Source: an uncultured Prevotellaceae bacterium (GTDB lineage Bacteria > Bacteroidota > Bacteroidia > Bacteroidales > Bacteroidaceae). From it: a DNA stretch of 16,198 nt. The DNA lies in assembly GCA_947176655.1 (NCBI GenBank), contig CAMWRK010000017.1, positions 1 through 16,198 of the forward strand. The letters are read 5' to 3'. This document shows, one piece after another, positions 1 to 7,206 of this stretch (positions are counted from its first letter, which is position 1; the number at the start of each line of letters is the position of its first letter). The notes beneath the pieces were generated by a model. It did not search any database and was not told where the DNA came from. It was given only the letters and a program-made list of their open reading frames with translations. The position numbers and the translations under genes were made by a program.

Positions 1-51
1 CACCCACGTAACATCAACAAGGGCAAACCAGATATGGATGGTGAGCAGTGA
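1..51 (+). CDS. C-terminal tail of an unidentified upstream gene (partial)
   Basis: The first 51 bases read as 16 codons followed by TGA, giving HPRNINKGKPDMDGEQ. The start lies outside the window. A hydrophilic, charged C-terminus followed by a purine-rich non-coding spacer and then a promoter is what the end of a gene would look like. However, 16 codons are too few for a family assignment or a codon-bias test, and open frames of this length occur by chance. I do not recognise the protein. Confidence 0.35.
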   Translation, partial: HPRNINKGKPDMDGEQ

Positions 52-246
52 ACGGGTGAGGGGAGAGAGAAGGAGAGAAGTTCGGCTGTGTAAGTAGGTT
101 TATATGTTCGACAGACGTGAAATGGTTCGCTTGCGGTGTGTGGGCAAAAGGCACTAAGCATCGTTTTTGTCTTCGGACACGGCACAAAATATCTGCGTTT
201 TAATGTTATACGGGAAGGAAATGGGTGGAGAAAGGCAAAAAAGTTG

Positions 247-254
247 TATCTTTG
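247..254 (+). promoter_or_regulatory. -7 promoter element TATCTTTG for the envelope operon
   Basis: TATCTTTG matches the Bacteroidetes primary sigma -7 consensus TAnnTTTG exactly and lies 76 nt before the start of the OmpA/TPR lipoprotein gene. No clear -33 TTTG is seen at the usual spacing; the stretch before it is purine-rich. The leader between the box and the gene becomes very A-rich over its last 30 nt, as in well-expressed Bacteroidetes genes that lack a Shine-Dalgarno sequence. Confidence 0.65.
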
Positions 255-330
255 TGCGCGAATATGGGGCTGATGTAGTGCAGCCGCCGAGTATGTAGTA
301 AAAGATAAATCATAATAAGTAAAACAAGAA

Positions 331-2022
331 ATGAAAAAAAATCTATCACTCCTGATGGTCGTAGCTGCAACAGCAGCCGTCAGTTCCTGCGGTAAGATGG
401 GAAATCTCAGCGCAGACAATTTCAAGGTTACACCGACTCCTCTGGAGGCAGTAGGCGGTGAAGTTCCCGCAACTATCAACGGTGTATTCCCCGAGAAATA
501 CATGAAGAAGAAAGCTGTCGTTACCGTAACTCCAGTACTTAAATACGGAGACAGCGAGGCCGTAGGTCAGAGCGCGACTTTCCAGGGCGAGAAGGTCGAG
601 GGCAACGGCACGGAGATAAACTATAAGGTAGGTGGCACATATACGATGAAGACCGCTTTCAAGTATCTCCCCGCCATGCTTAACAGCGACTTGTACGCAC
701 GCTTCGATGCCAAGGTAGGCAAGAAGAAGGTTTCCATACCGGAGGTTAAGATCGGCTACGGTGTTCTTGCCACCAGCGAACTGCTGAAGCGTTGCGCCAT
801 AACAGCCAGCACGGCACCGGATGCTTTCCAGCGTGTAATAGAGCAGAAGCAGGAGGCCAATATCAAGTTCCTCATCGGTCAGGCCAATCTGCGTGCCAGC
901 GAGCTCTCCAGCGTAAGCATACAGGATCTGGTTAAGATTCTGAAGGAAATCAACAACATGCAGGAAGAGCGTGCCCTGCAGAACATCGAGGTCAGTGCAT
1001 ACGCCAGTCCCGACGGAAGTTACTCTCTGAACGAGCAGTTGGCCGAGAAGCGTCAGAATGTTTCTTCAAAGTATCTGGAAAACCAGTTGAAGAAGATAAA
1101 GATGGATGCCGAGGTAGACACCAGATTTACGGCTGAGGACTGGGATGGTTTCCAGGAACTTATCAGCAAGAGCAACCTTCAGGACAAGGACGTCATTCTG
1201 CGCGTTCTGTCAATGTATCAGGATCCGGAGGAGCGCGAGCAGCAGATACGCAACATGAGCAGCGTCTTCACAGAGATAGCCGACGGCATTCTGCCAGAAT
1301 TGCGTCGCGCACGTCTCATCGTGAACTACGAGGTCATCGGACGCAGCGACGACCAGATCATAGAGCAGTTCGGCAAGGATGCTTCTGTGCTCAGCGTTGA
1401 GGAACTACTGTATGGCGGCAACATGCTTATGGAGGAATCCGCCGACCGCAAACAGTGGTACGAACAGACTGTCAAGATATATCCCAACGATTACCGCGCA
1501 TATAACAATCTGGCACAGCTTGCTCTCACCGAGGGCAATGGTACTGCCGCACAGAATTGGTTGCAGAAGGCCAAGAGCGTGAATGCCAAGGCTCCGGAGG
1601 CCAATGCCAACCTTGCCATCCTTGCCATGAAGAGCGGTGATGTTGCCAAGGCAGAGACACTCATTGCCCAGGCCAGCGGCAGCGATACTTTCAATGAGAT
1701 TCTCGGCAATATGAACATTGCCAAAGGCAACTACACTCAGGCTCAGCAGAACCTGGCTCAGACACAGACCAACAGTGCCGCTCTGGTTCAGATACTGAAC
1801 AAGGACTATGCCGCAGCACAGAAGACCCTGGCTGCCATCAAGACTCCAGACGCTACTACCAGCTACCTGAAAGCTATTCTGGCTGCACGTACCAGCGACA
1901 CCGGGGCTTTGAAGAGCAATTTGAAGGCTGCCATTACCGGCGATGCTTCCCTGAAGTCACGCGCCGCATCGGATCTGGAGTTCGCCAACTACAAGAACAC
2001 TATTGCCGACCTGGTAAAGTAA
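331..2022 (+). CDS. OmpA-like/TPR outer-membrane lipoprotein
   Basis: A 563-residue protein with a lipoprotein signal peptide: MKK, a hydrophobic core, then lipobox V-S-S-C with Cys20 as the probable lipidation site. Residues 21-150 look like a beta-rich domain that I cannot name. Residues about 218-335 resemble an OmpA C-terminal-like domain (IEVSAYASPDGSYSLNEQLAEKRQ begins it), the fold that in family members binds peptidoglycan. Here it contains an apparent insertion (about 260-320) between the halves. Residues about 370-545 are helical Ala/Asn/Gln-rich repeats of TPR type (YPNDYRAYNNLAQLAL, then APEANANLAILAMKSGDVAKAETLI). It is probably anchored in the outer membrane and faces the periplasm as a structural or assembly factor. 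The ATG at 331 follows an A-rich leader and directly precedes the signal peptide. It is the first gene of a three-gene run; the next starts 15 nt after its stop. The molecular function is unknown. Confidence 0.85.
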   Translation: MKKNLSLLMVVAATAAVSSCGKMGNLSADNFKVTPTPLEAVGGEVPATINGVFPEKYMKKKAVVTVTPVLKYGDSEAVGQSATFQGEKVEGNGTEINYKVGGTYTMKTAFKYLPAMLNSDLYARFDAKVGKKKVSIPEVKIGYGVLATSELLKRCAITASTAPDAFQRVIEQKQEANIKFLIGQANLRASELSSVSIQDLVKILKEINNMQEERALQNIEVSAYASPDGSYSLNEQLAEKRQNVSSKYLENQLKKIKMDAEVDTRFTAEDWDGFQELISKSNLQDKDVILRVLSMYQDPEEREQQIRNMSSVFTEIADGILPELRRARLIVNYEVIGRSDDQIIEQFGKDASVLSVEELLYGGNMLMEESADRKQWYEQTVKIYPNDYRAYNNLAQLALTEGNGTAAQNWLQKAKSVNAKAPEANANLAILAMKSGDVAKAETLIAQASGSDTFNEILGNMNIAKGNYTQAQQNLAQTQTNSAALVQILNKDYAAAQKTLAAIKTPDATTSYLKAILAARTSDTGALKSNLKAAITGDASLKSRAASDLEFANYKNTIADLVK

Positions 2023-2037
2023 CAGTCTCGTTCTGAC

Positions 2038-2997
2038 ATGTGCCGCGTATTGGACATCAGACATTGTTCAATTATAGTATTCACCCTTTTTGCCCTCATC
2101 TCGTGCGGGGGCAAGAAGGGTGAATTGCGTATAAAGGGCGAGATCACAGGCCTGAACAATGCGGAACTTACCATTTATAGCCGCGATGGAGTGATAACCG
2201 GTATCGATACGCTTCACGTGCGTCAGGGCAAGATAGACTGGAGGTGTCCCTATGACCGCGAGCGTGGCAGCCTGACGATAGTGTATCCGACATATTCCAC
2301 GCTGACCGTTTTTGGCAGCAGCGGGGATGTCATTGTCATAGACGGCGATGCCAAACAGCTTGGGGCGACCAAGGTAAGCGGCAACGAGGACAACGAGGCA
2401 TACACCAGGTTGCGCGTCAGCCTGAGCAATGCAGCAACAGCAGAGAGCCGGGACAGCCTGCGTAGATCCTTTATGGCGCAGAATCCCGAATCGCCGGTGA
2501 CACGTTTCTTGCAACTGGAAGAACTGGCACGGCAGAAACCGTCGGCACTGAGGAACGGCGAGGCTCTTCCGGACTTTTCTCTTGTCACACGTGCCGGCGA
2601 TACCATAACGACGGATTCTCTCAAGGGGAAGTACGCACTGCTGGCATTCTGGGCCAATTGGCGCGGTGGCACTTCTACCATGAATATCAGGATACGTCGT
2701 CTCCGCCGTCAGGCCAAGGCCAGGCTTGAGTGCATTTCCTATAACATGGACGTGAACATGTCAATATTGAGCTACATAGAGCGTACAGACACCATTACAT
2801 GGCACAGTTACGGTGATCGGATGGCGTTCCAGTCCGACTTGGTTTTGCGGCTCGGTATACGCGATGTTCCGTACTATGTGCTTGCAGACACGGCATCCCG
2901 TATCATTGCCTCGGGGCCAGACTGGCAGAAGGATATCGAACCTGGACTGGAGGAAATCATATCGCCCTCGGCCAAGGACGGAAATACGGATGAGTGA
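2038..2997 (+). CDS. DUF4369/thioredoxin-fold lipoprotein lacking the CxxC motif
   Basis: A 319-residue lipoprotein: a short N-terminus, a hydrophobic stretch (11-21) and lipobox L-I-S-C with Cys23. Residues about 28-105 have the pattern of DUF4369 (LRIKGEITGLNNAELTIYS, then a GDVIVIDGD strand), which in Bacteroidetes usually precedes a TlpA/ResA/AhpC-type thioredoxin domain. That domain follows at about 176-312: 'GEALPDFSLVTRAGDTIT', 'GKYALLAFWANWRGGT' (197-212) and a 'GIRDVPYYVLAD' strand with the cis-proline at 278. The redox motif W-C-x-x-C is replaced by W208-R-G-G-T212, so thiol-disulphide exchange is not expected. The fold probably serves binding or a structural role. It begins 15 nt after the OmpA/TPR gene and ends 28 nt before the permease gene, so co-transcription is likely. 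The ATG at 2038 is the only start that keeps a signal peptide. Confidence 0.8.
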   Translation: MCRVLDIRHCSIIVFTLFALISCGGKKGELRIKGEITGLNNAELTIYSRDGVITGIDTLHVRQGKIDWRCPYDRERGSLTIVYPTYSTLTVFGSSGDVIVIDGDAKQLGATKVSGNEDNEAYTRLRVSLSNAATAESRDSLRRSFMAQNPESPVTRFLQLEELARQKPSALRNGEALPDFSLVTRAGDTITTDSLKGKYALLAFWANWRGGTSTMNIRIRRLRRQAKARLECISYNMDVNMSILSYIERTDTITWHSYGDRMAFQSDLVLRLGIRDVPYYVLADTASRIIASGPDWQKDIEPGLEEIISPSAKDGNTDE

Positions 2998-3025
2998 GAA
3001 CCCATCTGCCGGATGACTACCAACC

Positions 3026-4237
3026 ATGAAATACGAACTTTTCATATCACGCCGCTATCTCTTCTCCAAGAAGAGCCACAATGCCATAAACATTGTTTCG
3101 CTCATAGCCGTGGCCGGTGTTGCGGTGGCCACGCTTGCCATGGTGGTGGTGATGAGTGTTTTCAACGGTTTCCAGGGTCTTGTCTCCGAACTGTTCACGG
3201 GTTTCGATCCGGAAATTCGTGTCACCCCTGTTCATGGGACAACGATAGATATGGGGAGCGACAAAGTGTCCGCACTTACGGAGCTGCCTGATGTTGCGGT
3301 TCTCACGCCCGTTGTCGAGGGACAGGCATTGGTGATGACAGGCGAGTTGCAGAAGGTGGTGATGCTTAAAGGTGTCAGTGACAACTTCATGCAGCAGTCC
3401 AATGTGCGCGACATCTTCTATGGTGATGCGGAACCTATTCTTCATCTCGATGTGCTGGAATACTGTATTCCAGGCATACAGTTGTGCAACGAACTGGGTC
3501 TGCCGCTATATTTCCGGCAGCCTTTGCAGGTATATGCCCCAAAGAAGGGGGAACGTGTCAACATGGCAAATCCTCGCTCCAGTTTCAATCGTGATGAGCT
3601 GAACGCTTCCGGACTGGTATTCGGCGTCCATCAGGCGAAATACGACTCTGAGTACATACTCTGCTCCATATCCTTTGCACAGAGACTTTTTGAACTTGAG
3701 GGACAGGCCACCGCACTGGAGATAAAGCTTGCGGACGATGGACGGCGGGAGAACATCACTGCGTTGCTCGGCAACGGTTTCCGGGTGCAGGACCGCCATG
3801 AACAACAGGAAGACGTGTTCCGCATCATGCAGATAGAGAAGCTGTTGTCCTATGCTTTCCTATGCTTCATCCTGTTTGTGGCATGTCTGAACATCATGGG
3901 CAGTCTGAGTATGCTGATGATTGAAAAGCGCGACAACATGCGGACGCTTTCCGCTCTTGGCTCCACCGCAGGCCAGATCAGGCGTATCTTTGCCTTCGAG
4001 GGAATGATGATCATTTTCGGTGGTGCCGCCGTAGGCATGCTTTTGGCCATAGTGCTTTGCCTGCTGCAACAGCACTTCGGTTTCATACGCATGGGACAGA
4101 ACGACGGCAGCTTCATTATTGATGCCTACCCTGTCCGTGTCGCCGCCATGGATTTGCTGACCATCATGTTCACGGTTCTTCTGTTAGGCGGAGCCAGTGT
4201 GTGGTGGACCACAAGGAGGGCTGGCATCGGTAGATAG
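3026..4237 (+). CDS. LolC/E-like (FtsX/MacB family) ABC transporter permease
   Basis: A 403-residue inner-membrane protein with the four-helix FtsX/LolE topology. TM1 is at about 22-46 (INIVSLIAVAGVAVATLAMVV). A large periplasmic MacB-PCD-type domain follows (about 48-268). TM2 to TM4 are near 271-298, 321-347 and 373-395. The start MKYELFISRRYLFSKK..NAINIVS is typical of LolC/E homologues. The cytoplasmic coupling-helix region 'MIEKRDNMRTLSALGSTAGQIRRIFAFEG' (298-326) is where such permeases contact their ATPase. LolCDE proteins release lipoproteins from the inner membrane for transfer to the outer membrane. That role fits a position behind two lipoprotein genes but is inferred. No LolD-type ATPase gene is present here, so the partner must be encoded elsewhere. 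The ATG at 3026 precedes the conserved N-terminus directly. Confidence 0.88.
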   Translation: MKYELFISRRYLFSKKSHNAINIVSLIAVAGVAVATLAMVVVMSVFNGFQGLVSELFTGFDPEIRVTPVHGTTIDMGSDKVSALTELPDVAVLTPVVEGQALVMTGELQKVVMLKGVSDNFMQQSNVRDIFYGDAEPILHLDVLEYCIPGIQLCNELGLPLYFRQPLQVYAPKKGERVNMANPRSSFNRDELNASGLVFGVHQAKYDSEYILCSISFAQRLFELEGQATALEIKLADDGRRENITALLGNGFRVQDRHEQQEDVFRIMQIEKLLSYAFLCFILFVACLNIMGSLSMLMIEKRDNMRTLSALGSTAGQIRRIFAFEGMMIIFGGAAVGMLLAIVLCLLQQHFGFIRMGQNDGSFIIDAYPVRVAAMDLLTIMFTVLLLGGASVWWTTRRAGIGR

Positions 4238-4270
4238 TCCGGCTTTGCACCTTTTCGCGTACATAGATAT

Positions 4271-4278
4271 TACTTTTG
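4271..4278 (+). promoter_or_regulatory. Candidate -7 box TACTTTTG
   Basis: TACTTTTG fits TAnnTTTG exactly. It lies 34 nt after the stop of the permease gene and has no obvious -33 partner. Any transcript would run into the gene-poor tract, possibly towards the short ORF at 4402. With only an eight-base match in AT-rich DNA, chance occurrence is possible. Confidence 0.3.
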
Positions 4279-4323
4279 CGTCATTTTTCTTTGACACCTC
4301 TTTCGTAATATAAAATATTTTCC

Positions 4324-4331
4324 TAATTTTG
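4324..4331 (+). promoter_or_regulatory. Candidate -7 box TAATTTTG
   Basis: TAATTTTG matches TAnnTTTG exactly and sits in the AT-rich segment 4300-4335, about 71 nt before the ATG of a 22-codon ORF. A CTTTG at 4289-4293 lies about 30 nt upstream, too far to be a standard -33 element. It is the better of the two orphan boxes in this tract. Confidence 0.4.
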
Positions 4332-4401
4332 CGCCGAAATGGGTGGTGTCCGCATGCGGTGCGGCTCATGTTTTGCGGTTTCACACTTCATTTATTCGAC
4401 T

Positions 4402-4470
4402 ATGAAGCATCTACATCTCTACAGCAGCAAGTTCGGCGGTGTTGCCCCTCCAGGCAACGCGGAGATATAG
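4402..4470 (+). CDS. Possible 22-residue peptide ORF
   Basis: ATG at 4402 to TAG at 4468-4470 encodes a 22-residue peptide starting MKHLHLYSSKFGG and ending PPGNAEI. It is preceded by an AT-rich leader (CTTCATTTATTCGACT) and a -7 box about 70 nt upstream, a layout that resembles a real short gene. Against it, there is no recognised family, and a small hairpin (GTTGCC 4441-4446 with GGCAAC 4453-4458) lies inside the frame. It could equally be the 5' end of a non-coding RNA or the remnant of a longer gene. Confidence 0.22.
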   Translation: MKHLHLYSSKFGGVAPPGNAEI

Positions 4471-4758
4471 GTGGCGCATAGTATTCTTCACCAACATTTT
4501 CAACAGCAGAAATGCCCCGGCAGCCCGAGGTGCGTCCTTACGTGTCCTCCCATCTATGGCAGCCGGGAGCAGGGCGTTCTTTGACATGTTGGCAATGGTT
4601 CCGGGGGGGAAGGCCTCCGGACGATGAGCGGGAAACAGGGAATCCTTGTAATGAAATTTCGATATGCTGTCGGCCGTCCCCGGAGGGGTTGTAACGGTTT
4701 CTTTGGTGCGTCATCGCGGTGTCCCAAATGAGTCTTCGTGATGTCAAGGTTCAAACAT

Positions 4759-4805
4759 CGTGGTCTTAACGCTTAAGCACGGTGGTCTTAAGCGTTAAGA
4801 CCACG
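4759..4805. repeat. Perfect 19-bp inverted repeat with 9-nt loop (REP-like)
   Basis: The left arm CGTGGTCTTAACGCTTAAG (4759-4777) is the exact reverse complement of 4787-4805; the loop is CACGGTGGT. Each arm contains a smaller near-palindrome, CTTAACGCTTAAG, so the unit can also fold on each arm. It continues directly into another inverted repeat, GGTCTT (4805-4810) with AAGACC (4819-4824), so the block 4759-4829 is built of variations on GTGGTCTTAA. There is no T-run on either side, so this is not a standard terminator. It resembles an extragenic palindromic repeat, but copy number elsewhere is unknown. Confidence 0.75.
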
Positions 4806-5087
4806 GTCTTTCGACCCGAAGACCGCGGTGTCTTTTTCGGGGGGTATTCGAGATGCCTGTTGCAGAATGGCGTGATGTGCCTTTATGTGTTGCGAGCGTA
4901 CAATGCAATATTCTGCAATGCAACAAGATACGACGCGGTAGGATGGAGGGCGGGAGACGCACTCCGTGTTGAAATCCTACATGGGTCGCCACACCTTTTC
5001 CTGTTCTGCACACGTCCCCGAACTTTTACACAGAAGGTATCGGCCTGATTCCGTCAAGGATAACGCTGACGTGTAATGATTTTTCAA

Positions 5088-5117
5088 CACTCGTGTTCTG
5101 CTAACAGAACACGAGTG
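5088..5117. repeat. Perfect 13-bp hairpin with CTAA loop upstream of the AAA+ gene
   Basis: CACTCGTGTTCTG (5088-5100) and its exact reverse complement CAGAACACGAGTG (5105-5117) are separated by CTAA. No T-run follows on the + strand (CCATCCCC), and the minus strand has none either. It lies 120 nt before the ATG of the AAA+ gene, so it could be a terminator for the tract to its left, an operator or a leader structure. Which one cannot be decided from the sequence. Confidence 0.7.
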
Positions 5118-5236
5118 CCATCCCCACTGATTTGTTGCTGAGCCAAATTTAGACTATTGGACTTTTATTGACTGACTTTGATTGATGTAAAACCCGGAGT
5201 GCCGTTGTGGCTCTCCACAATAAAAACTGTAAGAAT

Positions 5237-6799
5237 ATGAAAAAGCAATCACCTATATACGTTTACACGGCAAAATTCAATGCCTATACCCGTAGCGAGA
5301 AGAAGAGAGTGCGCAAGAACCTTTGCTTGCTGAACTTTCTTGAGCATCGCAATTTCCGATACGATACGACTCTCGCCGGCATCGCCGCGGAAATATGTTT
5401 CCGTAACAAACTCTACAGTCTTGAGCCTTTGCGCGGCGTGCGCCACAGGATGACCCTGACCCTTGTGGACACCACCGCCAGCTGCGAAGTAGCTTCCGGC
5501 ACTGTGTGTGTCAACATACCCAAAGGTGAACGGAGTTATTGTTGCTATGCCGACTTTCCTCTGGCCTATGCCGACCTGAAGGCCGGGCATTCATATAAAT
5601 ACGTGGTGCACGATGACACCGCCTCCATTACCTTGGGAGAATATGTGTTACACCTCTTCAAAGAGGATGTCCCGGACAGCTTCGGTCAGCCGATGGCGCA
5701 GACGGATTGCACGGACGGGGAGACCTTGCCTGTCACGGACGAGTTCGACGAGGCTCTTGACAGATTTCTCGCCGGCCTTTCGGAGGAGACGGACGATGAC
5801 GGCGAGGCAGCGGACGTGGATGACGGCAATGATGCAGCGGACGGGGCTGACGGCGACACGGAGGACGATGACACTTGCGGGGCGGACAACGTTGCGGGCG
5901 ATGGCGACAATGCCGTAGAACAGAAGACGGATGCCGGGGAGATGAGGATGCGTTCGCTGGAGCGTCTCACCGGACTGCGTGCGGTAAAGGAGAAGTTCAG
6001 GACTTATGAACGCGTGGTGCGTTTCAACAAGATGCGCACGGACAGTGGCCTGCCCCTTTCGCCTGTCCCGCTTCATGCCATGTTTCTCGGTTCTCCCGGC
6101 ACAGGAAAGACGACCGTAGCCAAGATGACGGGTCTGCTGCTGCGCCGCGCCGGTGTCCTCTCGAAGGGACATGTGGTGGTGCGCGAACGTGCCACGCTTC
6201 TCGGCCAGAACTATAATTCCGAAGCAGAGAAAACACTTGCGGCAATTGAGGAGGCACAGGGCGGCATACTTTTCATTGACGAGGCATACCAGCTTTGTCA
6301 GCCTGATGATGCACGTGACCCCGGCAAGTTCGTCATAGAGACTCTCCTCACGGCGCTGGCCGATTCCGACAAACGTGATTGGATGCTCATTCTTGCCGGT
6401 TATCCGGACGAGATGAAGCGTATGTTCGACATGAACCCCGGATTCAAGTCCCGCATACCAGCCTCGAACATCTATTGCTTTGAAGATTTCACGGAATGCG
6501 AACTGATGGAGATAGCCGAGAACTATCTCGCCAGATTCCATTACACCATGACTCCAGATGCACATGCTGCCTTGGCCGGCAGGCTTGGGGCGGACTATGC
6601 CGGACGCGACAGGAAATTCGGCAATGCCCGTCACGTCATCAATCTGATTGAGACGGAGATTCTGCCAGCAATGGCTGTCAGAGTGACAAGCGAAGACTGT
6701 CTGACCGAAAATTCCCTCACGGAGATACAGGTTACGGACATACCGCAACCGCTCCCACGTTCCGTGGCATCGCGTCCCCGTATCGGTTTTGCCTTGTAA
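5237..6799 (+). CDS. CbbX/SpoVK-type AAA+ ATPase with novel N-terminal domain
   Basis: From the ATG at 5237 the product has 520 residues. I prefer this start because it follows an A-rich leader (AATAAAAACTGTAAGAAT); the frame stays open 10 codons further to a GTG at 5207. The AAA+ domain spans about 236-500: Walker A GSPGTGKT (285-292), Walker B ILFIDEA (344-350), sensor-1 region LILAGYPDEM (384-393), arginine-finger candidate R406 in NPGFKSRI, and sensor-2 region GNARHVINLIE with R465. This arrangement is that of the CbbX/SpoVK clade, hexameric remodelling ATPases. Residues about 1-150 form a mixed alpha/beta domain with a very basic start (SEKKRVRKN) that I do not recognise. Residues about 157-235 are a low-complexity linker rich in Asp, Glu, Ala and Gly. 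The N-domain probably selects the target, which is unknown. No neighbouring gene suggests a partner; a terminator follows closely. Confidence 0.82.
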   Translation: MKKQSPIYVYTAKFNAYTRSEKKRVRKNLCLLNFLEHRNFRYDTTLAGIAAEICFRNKLYSLEPLRGVRHRMTLTLVDTTASCEVASGTVCVNIPKGERSYCCYADFPLAYADLKAGHSYKYVVHDDTASITLGEYVLHLFKEDVPDSFGQPMAQTDCTDGETLPVTDEFDEALDRFLAGLSEETDDDGEAADVDDGNDAADGADGDTEDDDTCGADNVAGDGDNAVEQKTDAGEMRMRSLERLTGLRAVKEKFRTYERVVRFNKMRTDSGLPLSPVPLHAMFLGSPGTGKTTVAKMTGLLLRRAGVLSKGHVVVRERATLLGQNYNSEAEKTLAAIEEAQGGILFIDEAYQLCQPDDARDPGKFVIETLLTALADSDKRDWMLILAGYPDEMKRMFDMNPGFKSRIPASNIYCFEDFTECELMEIAENYLARFHYTMTPDAHAALAGRLGADYAGRDRKFGNARHVINLIETEILPAMAVRVTSEDCLTENSLTEIQVTDIPQPLPRSVASRPRIGFAL

Positions 6800-6817
6800 C
6801 GGGCTGCATTATGGGAG

Positions 6818-6868
6818 GTGTACCTTGCTGTCGCTTGGGCTTTGGAGCGATTCGGCAGGTACACTTTT
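6818..6868 (+). terminator. Hairpin terminator after the AAA+ gene
   Basis: GTGTACCT (6818-6825) pairs with AGGTACAC (6857-6864). Inside it, TCGCT pairs with AGCGA around a loop TGGGCTTTGG, and GC/GC pairs extend the outer stem across a one-base bulge. The right arm runs into TTTTCC. The structure begins 18 nt after the TAA of the AAA+ gene and fits an intrinsic terminator, so that gene is probably a monocistronic unit. Confidence 0.65.
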
Positions 6869-6900
6869 CCGTTCTCGCAAGGACGGATAAAAATCCATGT

Positions 6901-7131
6901 TTATTCCATCTGGCTGATATAATTGAGCAGGAAGTCCTCTACGCCAATGTAGAGGATGCCGGCTTCATCATATCAACGAATGATATAGTCACGCACGACC
7001 ACGATCTTCACAAAGGCATCGTTGATCTTCGTTAGCGAGTTGGTCTCCTGCTGTCGTTTGCTTTCCTCCGCCACCGTCAAGGCAGTTTGTATGTAATAAC
7101 GGGCATGGCCTCGGTGACATACAAAATCCAC
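6901..7131 (-). pseudogene. C-terminal relic of a DUF4143/AAA ATPase
   Basis: Reading the minus strand from 7131 to 6901 gives VDFVCHRGHARYYIQTAL, then residues ending in VVVRDYIIR, an in-frame TGA, then YDEAGILYIGVEDFLLNY and a final TAA. This is the characteristic C-terminal pattern of the Bacteroidales AAA_14/DUF4143 ATPases: EVDFV.., RYYIQ.A, E..RQ..SL..I.D.F.KI, and D..GI...G..DFLL. The frame carries a TGA where a sense codon (plausibly TGG) is expected, and another TGA just before the 'LEVDFV' block. The ATP-binding N-terminal part, normally about 300 residues, is absent; only about 76 codons remain. The gene is therefore broken by an internal deletion and nonsense mutations. The family assignment is by remembered motif pattern. 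Confidence 0.72.
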
Positions 7132-7206
7132 TTCAAGTCAAGGCGTGCTGCGTACTTTTTTTGTTACAATGTCACACTTTTCGTCAGTATGAGAGGAGCG
7201 CTGACG

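Larger units (their letters stand above)
4238..5236. other. ~1 kb gene-poor tract with hairpins and orphan promoter boxes
   Basis: No convincing protein gene fills this interval. It holds two TAnnTTTG boxes near its left end (4271-4278 and 4324-4331) and a 22-codon short ORF (4402-4470). A GC-rich stretch follows (about 4430-4700, with seven G in a row at 4603-4609). Two strong inverted repeats come next (4759-4805 and 5088-5117). The last 70 nt are AT-rich and lead into the AAA+ gene. Open frames here show no family resemblance I can name, and none keeps a start with an A-rich leader except the short ORF. The mixed composition suggests decayed or imported sequence. Confidence 0.6.

Noticed and set aside
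104..157. 17-codon ORF (MFDRREMVRLRC...) before the first promoter
   Set aside because: It lies upstream of the only good promoter box, has no A-rich leader and is within the length expected by chance.
4782..5048. 88-codon + strand frame in the gene-poor tract
   Set aside because: It would start with GTG inside the loop of the 19-bp hairpin, has no leader, and the Cys/Arg/Phe-rich product resembles no family.
5648..6748. 366-codon minus-strand frame opposite the AAA+ gene
   Set aside because: It is antisense to intact Walker A, Walker B and sensor motifs; the composition is a mirror of the sense codons and no domain is recognisable.
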